NCBI RefSeq assembly: GCF_048128805.1
Contig: NC_135998.1
Location: 29,432,992 to 29,496,991, forward strand
Source of the DNA: Centroberyx gerrardi
Taxonomy: Eukaryota > Chordata > Actinopteri > Beryciformes > Berycidae
Reading direction: 5' to 3'
DNA length: 64,000 nucleotides
Part shown: one piece after another, positions 12,232-22,935 of the stretch
How positions within the stretch are numbered: the first letter of the stretch is position 1
How the letters are laid out: each line of letters begins with the position of its first letter
Notes under the pieces: model-generated
Told to the model about the DNA's origin: nothing
Seen by the model: the letters and a program-made list of their open reading frames with translations, nothing else
Databases searched by the model: none
Position numbers and translations under genes: made by a program

Positions 12232-14112
12232 ATGGCCACCGCAGAAAAACTGGTAGATGAGATTTTCTCTTGGATCCGTCAGGGGGAGCATTGTGCAGAG
12301 CAGCTGAGGAAACTGGCCAACGAGCTGGAGTCACTCAGGGAGAAATGCAATGCCAGTGAATGTGTGGGGAGTTCAGTGTCTGTGTTGGGTGGCGCATGTT
12401 TGGTAGGGGCCGGTGTGGCTACTGTACTCACTGGAGGAGCTGCCGCTCCATTTTTAGCTGGGTTAGGAGCACTATACGGAGGAACCGGTGTGGCAGTCAG
12501 TGTGGGTACTAAGCTTACCGAGCACTTCATATCAAGTGACACCATGAAAGATGCAAAGAAGCTGGCAAAGAAGAGTAATGAAATTGAAGAAAAAATCAAG
12601 CAACTGTTCCGGAAACTAAAGAAAGAGAGAGAGGCAGTTGGCTCTGGTTGGATGAAGAGTCTGATGAAGAGGACCAGTACATCTTAGATCAGATTCTTGG
12701 AGCTATTGCAAGACGAAATGGAGTGACGTTGCACAGGACCATGGGCAGAGTTAGAGCTAATGTACAAATGATACCTTTTTATAAGCGCGATGTCATGCAA
12801 ATGAGTCCCATGCAGATACTCATACCCATTGCTGGCGTATTAACATTTTTCTCATTTCAAGCTAGAGGAAAAACAAGCAGAATTTTGTTCTTGAAAGGAG
12901 CTGAGAAACTCATCAAGGAAATCTCTAAAACTGGATTTAAAACAGCAGCTAAAGGAGGTGCCATGGTAAGATTTTGATAACTTATATACTGTAGTTATTG
13001 TGGGCATGTGGTAGGCTATTAGTTTTTTGTATAATTATGCAACCTTTGAATCATATATATTAGGGCAGCACAATTAATGCTCGGAGAGGAAAATCCTTCT
13101 CCTGTCTGAACATGAAAATGTTTTAGTTCCTAAACATGGATCATTTTGTGTCATTTGGAGATGAACAAGTACAAATTCTATCCAAAACAATGATTAGTAC
13201 TCCAACCAAGGGGGTGAGGGGTAGGCCTACCACTACTGAAATGAAAGAGTACTACATAACAGAGAAACATTCATTTAACAGTTACACAATATAAGAAATT
13301 CAACATTCTAAATTAGGCTATATGGATTCTTAGTTGCATTTCCTTAATTAAGAGCTACAATTAATAAATCATGTGCACTGCGCACTTACACACAATACTA
13401 TATCTGTAGTCTCAAGGCAAACAGGCAAGGTGACCATTATAGCATTTACCAATATATACTGGTCAAGCATTTGATCACATTCAATCTACAAATAACCATT
13501 AAAGTACAACAACATATGAAGAAAGTAATAAACTCACTTTATCACGCACAACCATATATGTGTATCTGAAACACAGGTACAGAGGGTCCTCACATGTGGT
13601 TAGTGGGCAGGATATATAGAGTAGGCCATGATTAGGAGTGAGTGAGGTCAGGTGAGAATGGGCGGATCCACACCATGGAAGTAGGCGGAGGATTGCTGAA
13701 TAGTATGGCTCTATTCTACAATTGAACCACCATAGCTGGTAGGGTAGACAGCTGGAGGCTGCTGGTAGGCTGGTGCTTCCCATGCACCCTGGTGGCAATA
13801 GGCTTACTTGTTATTTGCGGAGCAGATGAAATATATCCCATTGTTGGCCGCATTAGGATCTGAAAGAGAAAACAGAAAAAACACAAATGCAAATTTTAAA
13901 AACTTATTATGCACAGATTATTTCCCATTCATAAACAGGTTGTTGGAGGTGCTGTTGGATTGGCATTTGCACTTAATGACGCCATAGACAACTGGAAGGA
14001 AATGATCAAGGAAAATCATGTGACTGAAGCCAGCCAGTCACTGAGAAGGAAGGCCGATGAAATCCTAAATACTTCCCAGACATTGAAGAAACAGCTTAAT
14101 GACATCAAGTAA
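12232..14112 (+). pseudogene. Apolipoprotein L-like gene 2, frameshifted at a GA run
   Basis: The first coding exon starts with ATG at 12232 and runs to a donor after 12965. The last exon is 13939-14112 (57 codons plus TAA), the same length and phase as in gene 1. The first 100 residues align with gene 1 without gaps, including the hydrophobic hairpin (about 47-92). Downstream of codon 130 the homologous frame is a different one: an (AG)n run at 12624-12633 puts the reading frame out, and translation would stop at 12685-12687. One extra GA unit would explain it. The remainder of the exon and the last exon are otherwise open and in phase with each other. It may be a pseudogene, a polymorphic null allele or an assembly error in a dinucleotide run. 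The gene is head to head with gene 1. Confidence 0.8.
13718..13865 (-). other. Pro/Tyr-rich reading-frame remnant in the APOL 2 intron
   Basis: On minus, after a splice-acceptor-like CTTTCAG at 13860-13866, one frame reads a short peptide to a TAA and then continues in the same frame with HQGAWEAPAYQQPPAVYPTS and ends in a TAG. The Pro/Gln/Tyr-rich tail looks like a protein C-terminus, but I do not recognise it. It may be a retrocopy or an old exon; chance is possible. Confidence 0.25.
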
Positions 14113-14860
14113 GATGTTTGTTTTTTTGTTTTTTTTGTTTGTTTGTTTGTTTTTTCACTGTTTGCTGATGTCTTGATTGTCATAAATATTTTTTCCTCTG
14201 TTTAGCAGCAACACTTTTGTAGTTCAAAACAATTCCATGATAATCACTCACTTATTATTACTTCATGTTTATTTTTAGGTACAATTATTTAAAGGCATAC
14301 TGAGCAGGATTTTTCCCCTTGAAATAGCATAAACATAATCATAAACATCCAAAAATTATCCTGCTCAATCATTACTTATGGCCCATCAGTAGTAGACCGT
14401 GTGCCTTCAGAGACCCTGCCTTCTGCCTGGATTTTCTTAATTCTGGATGGTCGGGACGTTTCTGGGCGTCACCCTTTTGGCAGTAGATGTGTCCGCCTGC
14501 AATCAAAACCACAGCTAAATCATTTTATATCTAAAAGCCTCGCTGGCTACAGTAGCAGGCCTCATTTAATAAAATTCACCCTTGTTTTGGAACAAGCCTT
14601 GTTTGCTTGCCGTTTGCTGTAGGCCTTCTTGCATTTTTTTGCCGGGTCTCTGGGACTGGCCTGGAAGAGTCAAAGTAGCTAACTGACTGACTAGTACCCA
14701 TTGTTGAAAGTCGCACGAGAAGTGGCGTCAAGACCTACACAGTTATGGTGGTATACGTGATATTGCGTTGTTTGCGTTATCAATCTAAAATGAAGACAAA
14801 TTCAGTAACTGTATGGCATATTTCTCGCCTCAAATGTTTTCAGAAACACATTTCGGTGAA
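14113..14860. other. 3' flank of APOL 2, MITE-like sequence
   Basis: Begins with T-rich 3' UTR. Around 14295-14380 the phrases ACTGAGCAGGAT and ATCCTGCTCAAT form a short inverted pair, suggesting a small foldback repeat. No gene seen. Confidence 0.35.
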
Positions 14861-14959
14861 CTACTTTCGTAGTATAAGAGAAAGTTTCCAACAAGCCGCC
14901 ATGTTTTTCCAGTTTGAAATCCGGGGGCAGACAGCCCAACGAGTGACAGCGTTCGTCCA

Positions 14960-15530
14960 TTCTGACTGCTGAGCGCATCCACAGTCAGTTTTCCTTTCAA
15001 TTAATTGATGGTTCTTGCCTCGGCCAAACAAAGTATTACAAGAAAAAGAAGTAACCCCCAGGTCTGACAATTGTTTGAAAAGAGTATCTCTCTCTTTATG
15101 ATACCTTTTACAATATATCATGATATGAACCACTGTTTCAGGATTTCCACATTCACACAGACCGTCTGGATGTTTACCTATGACCTGCAAACAGCTATTC
15201 AGCCCATAATGCCCTAGCCTTAACCTTGGCAGTTTGACAGTGTCTTTCCTGTCATTCCCCATATAAATATGCATATTTTTAACAGAATTTTGTATTGAAA
15301 AATACAGTCTTCCCTGTTTTTCCTTGTTTCACTCTTCCTGCCACTCCTTTTCAAGTCCCTGTTTGATGGTACTGCGGCACTCTGCTCTGCCTAGTGGCAC
15401 CTTAAATTCCTCCATCTCATTCTCTAGCACAGATTTAGCCATTTTATCAGCTTTTTCATTTCCCTCTACCCCTACATGTCCTGAAACCCAGAGAAACCCT
15501 ACCTCACAACCCAATTTCTCAGGTCTAACA
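14960..15530 (-). mobile_element. LINE fragment with RNase H and zinc knuckle (I/Nimb-like)
   Basis: Minus-strand frames show the RNase H end motif WVSGHVGVEGNEKADKMAK (15420-15500 region), then an in-frame TGA at 15329-15331, then in the same frame a segment with CECGNPETVVHIMIYCKRY, a Cys-rich LINE C-terminal knuckle. Elements with RNase H behind the reverse transcriptase belong to the I/Nimb/R1 groups. The copy is truncated at both sides and dead. Confidence 0.7.
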
Positions 15531-16489
15531 AGTACAGATCCTGTACAGGCCCATGGCGTGTGTGTTGAATTCCACTAGCTGTGGCCACACTGATCCGTCA
15601 GAAAATGGAAAGAATTATTGTCCATGTTCACACTCTTTGAATAAACAAAAACAATAACTGACACAATAGAAGAAATTTCACTTTTAACTGTGATCACGTA
15701 TCAGTCAATTTGCCAATGTCCAGTTCAATAAATGATAAAACTTAAACACACCTCCATCTCTGGTATAGAATAATGAATAATAACCAACCAGTCTGTTGAG
15801 ATGACTCACGACAAGATGAGGTGAGATGAGTTGCTGGGAGAATGTTGTGTGAATGGCAGGGGAATCTCTCTCCTTGTAAATAGTTCTGATGACTTCGACC
15901 TCCGGTGTATCTCCCGCGACGCAACGTGCAACTCTCACTGCTATCACTGCCGAAATCCACGCACTGGACCAAGCAACCACCGCAGAATCCTCTTCAATCC
16001 CGAACAGCAACTCTGTTCCAAACCCGTTCAGTGCTCAATCAGCTTCCTCCAAAAACCCCAGAGTCATCGGCGCTCCTATGGACAACTTCACCACCACAAC
16101 TTCAGCTTCCCGCCAGCACCACCACCGGGACTTGTAACGTCGGACTGAAAACTGAATAATGGTTTCCACGGCACAAAAACTAGTAAACCCACAGATAGGG
16201 GTAAATTAATAGTCCATATCAAAAAGTCTGTCTAAGAATAAATGAATGATGTTTTCTCTTGAAACTCACAGCACTGACAAAGCCTCTGTTGCTTTCAGTC
16301 TATGACCGTTTCCAAAACACTAATCCGCCGTTGTTCCATCAGCAAATTATCCACAGCAGCTACGAAGCGAATACTTTTGAAGGCAATTATTAATTTCACC
16401 GCGGCACTCAGAAAATGGAGCTTTCTACTCATGCCGCCATTTTCCTCATCTTTTCTCTTTCTTCAACTTTGTAAAATTCACTTTAACAT
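15531..16489. other. Intergenic, nothing firm
   Basis: Several overlapping open frames of 60-105 codons exist on both strands at 15.7-16.2 kb. They have mixed composition and no recognisable domain, so I treat them as chance. Confidence 0.35.
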
Positions 16490-19265
16490 TCAAGATGTCC
16501 CGTGATGAGACCCAGGAGTGCTCCTCCGGACCGTACCCCTCCCTATCGACCAGGTACTGGATGCATCTTCTCACCCGACGGGAGTCCAATATCTTCCTCA
16601 CTGTGTGCACCAGTGGGCAGCGGGAGACAGTGGGCTGGAGGAGACCGGCTTGAGAAGGGATGTGTGGAAGACCGGGTGGACCCTCATGGTCCGTGGGAGA
16701 CTGAGACGGTAGGACGCTGCGTTGACCCTCCTCTCCACCTCGAAGGGCCCAACATAGCGAGGAGTAAGCTTGTGGCTCTCCACCCTGAGTGGCAGGTCCC
16801 GGGCAGAAAGCCACACCTTATCCCCAGGTTGGTAGGATACCGCAGATCTTCTCCTCCGGTTAGCGAAGCGGGCCTGCCGCAGGGCCTTGCACGCAGGGCC
16901 TGGCGTGCAGCATGGCTGCTCGGGCACGTCTCCAAGTGCGATGACACCTGCGGATGAAGTCCCGGGCTGCTGGAACCTCCACCTCTGACTCCTGCTCAGG
17001 GACAGCGGTGGTTGGTACCCCAGTTGACACTCAAAATGGAGAACCTCCAGAACCTGGTTGGTTCTCTCCGTCTGGCCGTTTGTCTGTGGATGAAAACCAG
17101 AAGAGAGACTCGCTGATGCCCCGAGCAGTGTGCAGAAGGGCCTCCAGAACCTAGATACAAACTGCGGCCCCTTGTCAGAAACAATGTTTCTTAGCAACCC
17201 ATGGAGACGAAAGACATGTTTGATTATTAACTGGGCAGTTTCTTTGGCAGTGGGGAGCTTGGATAAGGCAATGAAATGAGCAGCTTTGGAAAATCTGTCA
17301 ACGATGACCATGATTACTGTTTTACCTTCAGAGACCGGTAGATCAGTGATGAAATCCATGGAGAGGAGAGACCAGGGCCGCTTAGGGACAGACAGGGGGC
17401 ATAGTAGGCCTGGAAGGCGCTGCCATGGATGTTTGTGTCTGGCACATGTGGAGCAGGCTGCCACAAAGTCCTCCACATTCCTCCTCATCGTTGACCACCA
17501 GAAATGCCTCTTTAAAAACCTGAGGGTTCGGTCCGTGCCACGGTGACCCACCAGTCGGGATGAGTGTCCCCACTCCAGCACTCTAGATCGCATGGTCCCT
17601 GGAACGAAGAGCCTGTTAGGAGGACCTCCACCTGGATTGGGTTTTGTGTGCTGAGCCTCCCAAACCTCTGCAGTGATCTCCCAAGTGACGGGAGCAACTA
17701 CAATGTTCTGGGGCAGAATGGGCTCCGGATCCTTTGTCTCCTCTGAGCTGTCAAACTGCCTCGACAAGGCATCCACCTTGACGTTCTTGGACCCTGGGCG
17801 ATAGGACAAGGTAAAGTTAAAGCGTGTGAAATATAGAGCCCACCTTGCCTGTTGGGAGTTGAGCCTCTTAGCCGTCTGGATGTAGGAGAGGTTCTTGTGG
17901 TCCATCCATACCACAAATGGATGCTTGGCACCCTCCAACCAGTCACGCCACTCCTCCAGAGCCTCCTTCACTGCCAAGAGCTCCCGGTTACCCACATCGT
18001 AGCTGGTGTAAGGCGCCTGGGGAAGTAAGCACAGGGATGGAGCTTCTCATCACTGGCAGAGTGCTGGGACAGGACAGCTCCGATGCCTACATCCGAGGCA
18101 TCCACCTCTACTATGAAAGGTCGTGAGGGGTCAGGATGCACCAGGGCTGGGGCGGAGGTGAAATGACGCTTCAGTTCAGTGAAAGCCTGGTCTGCCTCTG
18201 GGATCCAGTGGAAACCAGCTGGGCTCTTGCGGGTCAGGGCAGGGATTGGGGCTGCTATGGTAGAGAAACAGCATATAAAGCGTCGGTAAAAGTTAGCAAA
18301 GCCCAGAAAGCTTTGTACCTGCTTCACGGAGGTAGGTGTGGGCCAGTCAACCACTGCCTGCACCTTGCCTGGATGCATCTGCACACTCCTTGGGGTGATG
18401 ATGTAACTGAGGAAGGGAACTCTGGTGGCATGAAACGGGCATTTCTCTGGTTTGACATACAGATGGTTAGTGAACAACCACTTGAGCACCTGTCTCACCT
18501 GCTGGACGTGTTCCTCCTGGGTCTGGGAGTAGATGAGGATGTCATCCAGGTAAACGAATACACACTGGCCCAGCATGTCCCTCAGTACATTGTTTACCAG
18601 AGCCTGGAAGACAGTAGGGGCATTGACAGGACCAAAGGGCATAACAAGGTACTCATAGTGCCCAGTTGGTGTGTTGAACGCTGTCTTCCACTCATCTCCA
18701 TCCCGAATACGCAGAAGGTGGTAAGCATTCCGCAGGTCCAGCTTGGTGAAGATGGTGGCGCCACACAGGTGCTCGAAAGCAGAGGCCAGCAAGGGGAGTG
18801 GGAATTTGTTCTTAACTGTGATGTTGTTGAGTGGTCTGTAATCGATGCATGGACGGAGGCCCCCATCCTTCTTACCCACGAAGAAAAACCCCGCCCCTGC
18901 AGGGGACGTGGAGGGACGGATGATTCCATTGGCGAGGGCCTCAGTAATGTAGTCCTCCATGGCCTTTGTTTCTGGAATAGAGAGAGAGTAAAGGCGCGCC
19001 CACCCCGAGGAGGGCAAGTACCACGCAACAAGTCTACAGCACAGTCATAAGGACGGTGAGGTGGCAAAGTGGTGGCTCTCCGCTTGCTGAAAACCTCTTG
19101 GAGGTTTGTATATTCACTGGGAACATTAGAGAGATCTATGGTCTCACCAGACTGAGAGGCAGATGGACGGCAGAGAGTGGTCTCTGATGGCTGTAGGCAG
19201 ACCGCATGGCAGTATGGACTCCATGACACCACCTCTCCCGTGACCCAGTTGATGTTGGGGTTGTG
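16490..19265 (-). pseudogene. gypsy pol remnant (RT, RNase H, integrase, chromodomain)
   Basis: Three frames carry pol. Reverse transcriptase (19232 to about 17990) has LDLRNAYH and the catalytic [11 protein letters not shown]. RNase H and integrase (17995-16598) show the HHCC zinc finger (H-H-C-C around HSSRLVGHRG ... CSTCARHK), the DDE aspartates in MDFITDLP and SDKGPQFV, and the glutamate region QTNGQTERTNQV. About 40 residues are missing after NQVLE. A GPF module ([11 protein letters not shown]) and a chromodomain ([20 protein letters not shown]) follow in another frame. Homology ends at [10 protein letters not shown] near 16495. Frameshifts lie near 18.0 kb, 18.6-19.0 kb and 16.6-16.8 kb. 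Confidence 0.9.
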
Positions 19266-19269
19266 ATGC

Positions 19270-19823
19270 CCTGAGGGGTTGCCACCCTCAGAGCCTCATC
19301 GTTCCAGCCACTCTCTGCTGCCAGGGTCTGGAACTCTATGGAGTAGTCTGCTACAGTTCCCCTGCTTTGGCGCAGAGTGTGAAGATGACGAACGGCCCCT
19401 GGACTGGAGACAGGATGGTCAAACACATGGCGGAGCTCTGTGGTGAAGGCTGCGTAGCTCTCACAGACAGGCGATCCTCTCTCCCACACAGCTGTGCCCC
19501 AAGACTGAGCCCGGCCAGACAACAAAGACAGGATGAAATGTATCTTAGCTATATCAGTGGAAAACCTGGAAGGCTGGGCTTGGAAAATTAAATCACACTG
19601 GGGCATCACTGTCCACACTATGCTGCTGTACACTCACAATAAGCTGCTGAACTGAGGCAGAGAGAGAGGCTAATTGATCTTCAAGGGAGGAGATCCGCTG
19701 ACGCTCTGGGAGGAACTGCTGCATTGCCTTAGTGAAAGCTTCTTGGGTGCGCTTGAGTTGGTAGGCCAGCTGGCCCACGTACTGCAACGCTGAGGAAAGC
19801 TGCTCCTCTCCTGCTGAGTCCAT
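19270..19823 (-). pseudogene. gypsy gag remnant
   Basis: Starts MDSAGEEQLSSALQYVG at 19823 and shows the coiled-coil N-terminus of fish gypsy gag. It stops near 19593, and homology continues in a second frame with a retrotransposon gag domain (CDLIFQAQPSRFSTD ... SGRAQSWGTAVWE ... SGWNDEALR). Homology then jumps directly to sequence normally found beyond the protease, so the zinc knuckle and most of the protease are deleted near 19265. Confidence 0.75.
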
Positions 19824-19839
19824 TCTGGCTGAGTCTTGC

Positions 19840-20234
19840 TGTAACATTGGTAATAGGACTCAAGTGCACTCAAGTGCACCCTAAGACGAGCAGGCTGAAC
19901 AACAGTTGACTGGAGCTTTATTCAGCAGGCAAAAAATGAACAGAGGAAAAGCCAACAAGGCTCTTCCTCAAACAAACTAAGCTAGCCTCACAAAATTGGC
20001 AAAACAACAAACACTCTTAGATACAACTTAGATTGCTGAACCACAGCTTGACATCAAGAAAGCAAAACTTCTCAGTAATGACTGCTCAAGACTCAGCAAC
20101 TGGAATGAAGAGCAGACAGTTATATAGACCCAAGACCAGGTGGAGGCAATACACATTAATGAGCAGGCTAGCCTGAAGCAGGTGAGAACCATGATCACTG
20201 ATGATCAGGACTAGTGATGCGTGTGGGTGTGACA
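19840..20234 (-). repeat. 5' LTR of the gypsy element
   Basis: 395 bp on minus, starting TGTCACACCC and ending TTACA. It contains a TATA-like CTATATAA (around 20120-20127) and a polyadenylation signal AATAAA (19917-19922). Only about 16 nt separate its end from the gag start codon. No primer site for a host tRNA is obvious there; the short leader would fit self-priming, as in the Tf1/sushi group, but this is inference. Confidence 0.7.
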
Positions 20235-21240
20235 GTTACAGTAAAATTTGATCTAACATCTTCAACCCACCATAATGCCCAATGTACTGCTAACAATTCA
20301 GACGCAAAAACAGATGTAGCTATGATTTGTGATTCGCAAGCCTTAATGGATTTCAAGAAGATCAACGGCTAATCCTGCTCTTCCACTCTGTTATTCCCCG
20401 GTTACTGATGTCAACAACTTATTGCAATAACTAATAAAAAGCTTTACTACAAGGCACAGATAACCGATCCTTTTTCATTTCAACAAATTCACTTTGACTA
20501 TATTGATAGTCACATTTGTTACTCCATTTTATTTCTATTTTTTTCACCACTAAAGCAATGATAGATAAGTGTCCGATAGGTGTAAAGGACATCCACAGAC
20601 ACACACTTAAGACAATCCTATGATTTCAGATTGCTGTAAGGAAGTGACTGAGTATGTTGTTGAGGAAAACAAATCATATTGCATTTATTTTCAGTGCTTG
20701 TGTGTTTGTTCCTTACACTCTCCTGTAGACTTGGTGGAACTCCACTGGAAAAAATGGAATGTTGTGGAACGTTTAAAGCCATTTATCTCACTTTTTACTT
20801 TTAGACACGTAACAGATTAAAAAACTCAAAACCAAAATATCACAAATTAAACATGTCAAATTTTCACCATCTGAAGGGTTTGTGCAGGCTAACACCACAT
20901 TTATAGTATATCACTACAATGCAGAGGGCAGTACAGCACACGTATTATACTAGGGTGCGAAAACCAAGAGGAGGCCCGGCTTGCACTAGGTCTACCTAGT
21001 CTTGTTTTACTGTTCTGGCAACCGCATTCAGGGGGCGTGCGCTTGTTGAGCTAGGGAGGAAGGGTTAACTTTGAAAGTTGTGTTTACAAGCCACAACTGG
21101 CAAAATCCTACTCCGTATGCCTTTAATTGTGAAAATTATTTCATCATAATTGTACACAGTAATAGCTTTAACATTGCTACTGTTGATGTCGGTGTTGTTA
21201 AAATCATCCTAAATATATCTTCACTATTGTTATTCACAGG
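20235..21240. other. Flank and probable 5' intron of the endonuclease-domain gene
   Basis: AT-rich DNA with no recognisable domain. It ends in a strong 3' splice site (TTGTTATTCACAG at 21240) directly before the open frame at 21244, which implies one or more upstream exons that I cannot place. Confidence 0.4.
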
Positions 21241-21243
21241 AGG

Positions 21244-22599
21244 ATGTTGGAAGAACTGGCTGAACGTCAGCGGGCTGAACGTTGTCTGTCATCTAGGGCT
21301 ACAAACACTAAGGAGGGCCACATGATGAAATTATTATTATTATTTCTAATGGTGGGAGGAGGTTGGTGGTTATGCTGTAAGTGTTTTGGGGCCACAAACA
21401 CAATCTTTTTTAGAGCCACCACAAGCCCAGGGCCGGCATTGGAGAATGGTGAAAACCAGCTGACCTTTGGTGATTTTCATTCAGTTCAAAGAAGTGATAC
21501 TGCTAGTGAGGAGGAGAGAGAGAGTGATGAAGATGAACAGACTGGTAGTGAGCATGAGACAAAGAGTGATCAAAATGAGCGGACTGGTAGTGAGCAAGAG
21601 AAAGAGAGTGATCAACAAGATGAAGAAAGTGATGGTGAGGAGAAAGGGAGTGATCAACAAGATGAGGAAAGTGATGGTGAGGAGAAAGAGAGTGATCAAC
21701 AGGAGGAGGAAAGTGAGAGTGAGGAGAAAGAGAGTGATCAACAGGAGGAAAGTGATAGTGAGGAGAAAGAGAGTGATCAGCAGCATGAGGAAAGTGATAG
21801 CGAGGAGAAAGAGTGTGATCACGAGGTTAGTGATCACGAGTGTGAGAATGATGAAGACCCAGGCGTGGGAATAAGGATTGGGCTGCTAAATGTTTGGTCG
21901 ATGACTAAAAAAACATCCAGGATCTTAGAGCTCATAACACAAAACAATCTCGGTGTCTTTCTCTCCACAGAGACCTGGTTACGAAGGGACAGTGGAGATA
22001 GTGTACTTTCGGAAGCTTCGCCTGAAAATTTTAGTTTCTATCATTGGGCAAGGGAGGGTAGAGGAGGAGGTGTAGCGATTCAGTATTCAGATGCATTTCA
22101 GGGTCCGCAAATTGTCTTTGAGTTCATAACAACATTTGAATATGTGGCCATGGTTCTGCAAAATGATCAGTGGGATGCGCCTATCATCCTGATCAACGTG
22201 TATCACCCACCAGGGTCTAACACAAGACAATTCCGTGAGTTCCTGGATGAGTTTCAAAGACTCCTTGATGAGATTTCTGAAATTTATGACAATATCATCC
22301 TGGCTGGTGATTTCAATATCCACATTGATAATGGAATGAAATCCTCTGCTCTCGAATTTTACTTCCTTTTGCAGAACAATGATCTTCATCAACATGTAAA
22401 CATATCAACGCACAGAGCGGGGCACATTCTGGATCTGGTCATCACCAGGAACGTTGAAATTTCCCGTCTCTCTGTCTGGGACGATAAAATATCTGATCAT
22501 TCCACTGTGTATTTCAATGTGAGTCCAGTGTCAAAAGATGGGAGTAAGAAACTTAAACAAAAGGAGGAATCAAAACGATTCAAAAAAAGTGAAGAATAG
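21244..22599 (+). CDS. Membrane-anchored acidic protein with a LINE-type AP endonuclease domain; possible domesticated gene
   Basis: A 451-codon frame without interruption. A 3' splice site lies 3 nt upstream of the first ATG; an alternative start at residue 27 (MMKLLLLFLMVGGGWW) would put a hydrophobic segment (about 29-50) at the N-terminus as a signal or membrane anchor. Residues about 85-205 are an acidic Ser/Glu/Asp/Gln linker built from 14-residue repeats. Residues about 210-425 form an endonuclease/exonuclease/phosphatase domain of the LINE AP-endonuclease type with its key residues kept: N in LLNV (216), E in TETW (243), Y in NVYHPPG (320), D and N in GDFN (356, 358), and D-H in ISDHS (418-419). 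It ends with a Lys-rich tail. No reverse transcriptase follows. I know no family with this architecture. Being open amid many broken transposon copies suggests constraint, but a young chance fusion is not excluded. Function unknown. Confidence 0.7.
   Translation: MLEELAERQRAERCLSSRATNTKEGHMMKLLLLFLMVGGGWWLCCKCFGATNTIFFRATTSPGPALENGENQLTFGDFHSVQRSDTASEEERESDEDEQTGSEHETKSDQNERTGSEQEKESDQQDEESDGEEKGSDQQDEESDGEEKESDQQEEESESEEKESDQQEESDSEEKESDQQHEESDSEEKECDHEVSDHECENDEDPGVGIRIGLLNVWSMTKKTSRILELITQNNLGVFLSTETWLRRDSGDSVLSEASPENFSFYHWAREGRGGGVAIQYSDAFQGPQIVFEFITTFEYVAMVLQNDQWDAPIILINVYHPPGSNTRQFREFLDEFQRLLDEISEIYDNIILAGDFNIHIDNGMKSSALEFYFLLQNNDLHQHVNISTHRAGHILDLVITRNVEISRLSVWDDKISDHSTVYFNVSPVSKDGSKKLKQKEESKRFKKSEE
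21592..21813 (+). repeat. Coding 39-42-bp minisatellite (acidic linker)
   Basis: About five to six units of 13-14 codons encoding variants of SDQQDEESDGEEKE within the frame at 21244. All units keep the reading frame. Unit number may vary between individuals. Confidence 0.85.
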
Positions 22600-22639
22600 A
22601 AAATGGTTAGCTTGACGAAGCTTTCATGAATTCTACTGT

Positions 22640-22935
22640 TTAGCTTTGCATTGCTCAATCTGGTCAGTGTCGCCTCACAGCAAGAAAGTCTGGGGTCCAA
22701 TTCTCGGTCCTGGTCCTTTCTGTGTGGAGTCTGCATGTTTTCCCCGTGTTCCTTTGGGTTTCCTCCAGGTCAGGTGAACTGGAGACTCTAAATTGACCCT
22801 AGGTGTGAATGTGAGCGCAAGTATGTTCGTCTATCTGTGTTAGCCCTGTGATGGACTGGCAACCTGTCCAGGGTGTTTCCCTGCCTTTCGCCCAATGCAT
22901 GCTGGGATAGGCTCCAGACCCCCAATGACCCTGAA
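22640..22935 (+). mobile_element. SINE of DANA/mermaid-like type
   Basis: The block CGCCTCACAGCAAGAAAGTC, then TTCTGTGTGGAGTCTGCATG, then GATGGACTGGCAACCTGTCC and GGGATAGGCTCCAGACCC matches a SINE-like repeat remembered as very common in fish genomes. It begins about 40 bp after the stop codon of the endonuclease-domain gene, so it may provide its 3' UTR. Confidence 0.7.

Larger units (their letters stand above)
16490..20234 (-). mobile_element. Ty3/gypsy chromovirus-type LTR retrotransposon, decayed
   Basis: On minus the order is 5' LTR (20234-19840), gag (from 19823), then reverse transcriptase, RNase H, integrase and chromodomain, ending near 16490 where homology stops. The 3' LTR is absent, so only one LTR remains. 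There are frameshifts in gag and pol. One deletion removes the gag zinc knuckle and protease, and another removes part of the integrase core end. It is non-functional. Confidence 0.92.

Noticed and set aside
15705..16159. Overlapping 80-105-codon frames on both strands
   Set aside because: No domain, no splice support, and mutually overlapping frames; treated as chance.
18136..19050. 304-codon plus-strand frame
   Set aside because: It is the antisense shadow of the gypsy reverse transcriptase on the minus strand.
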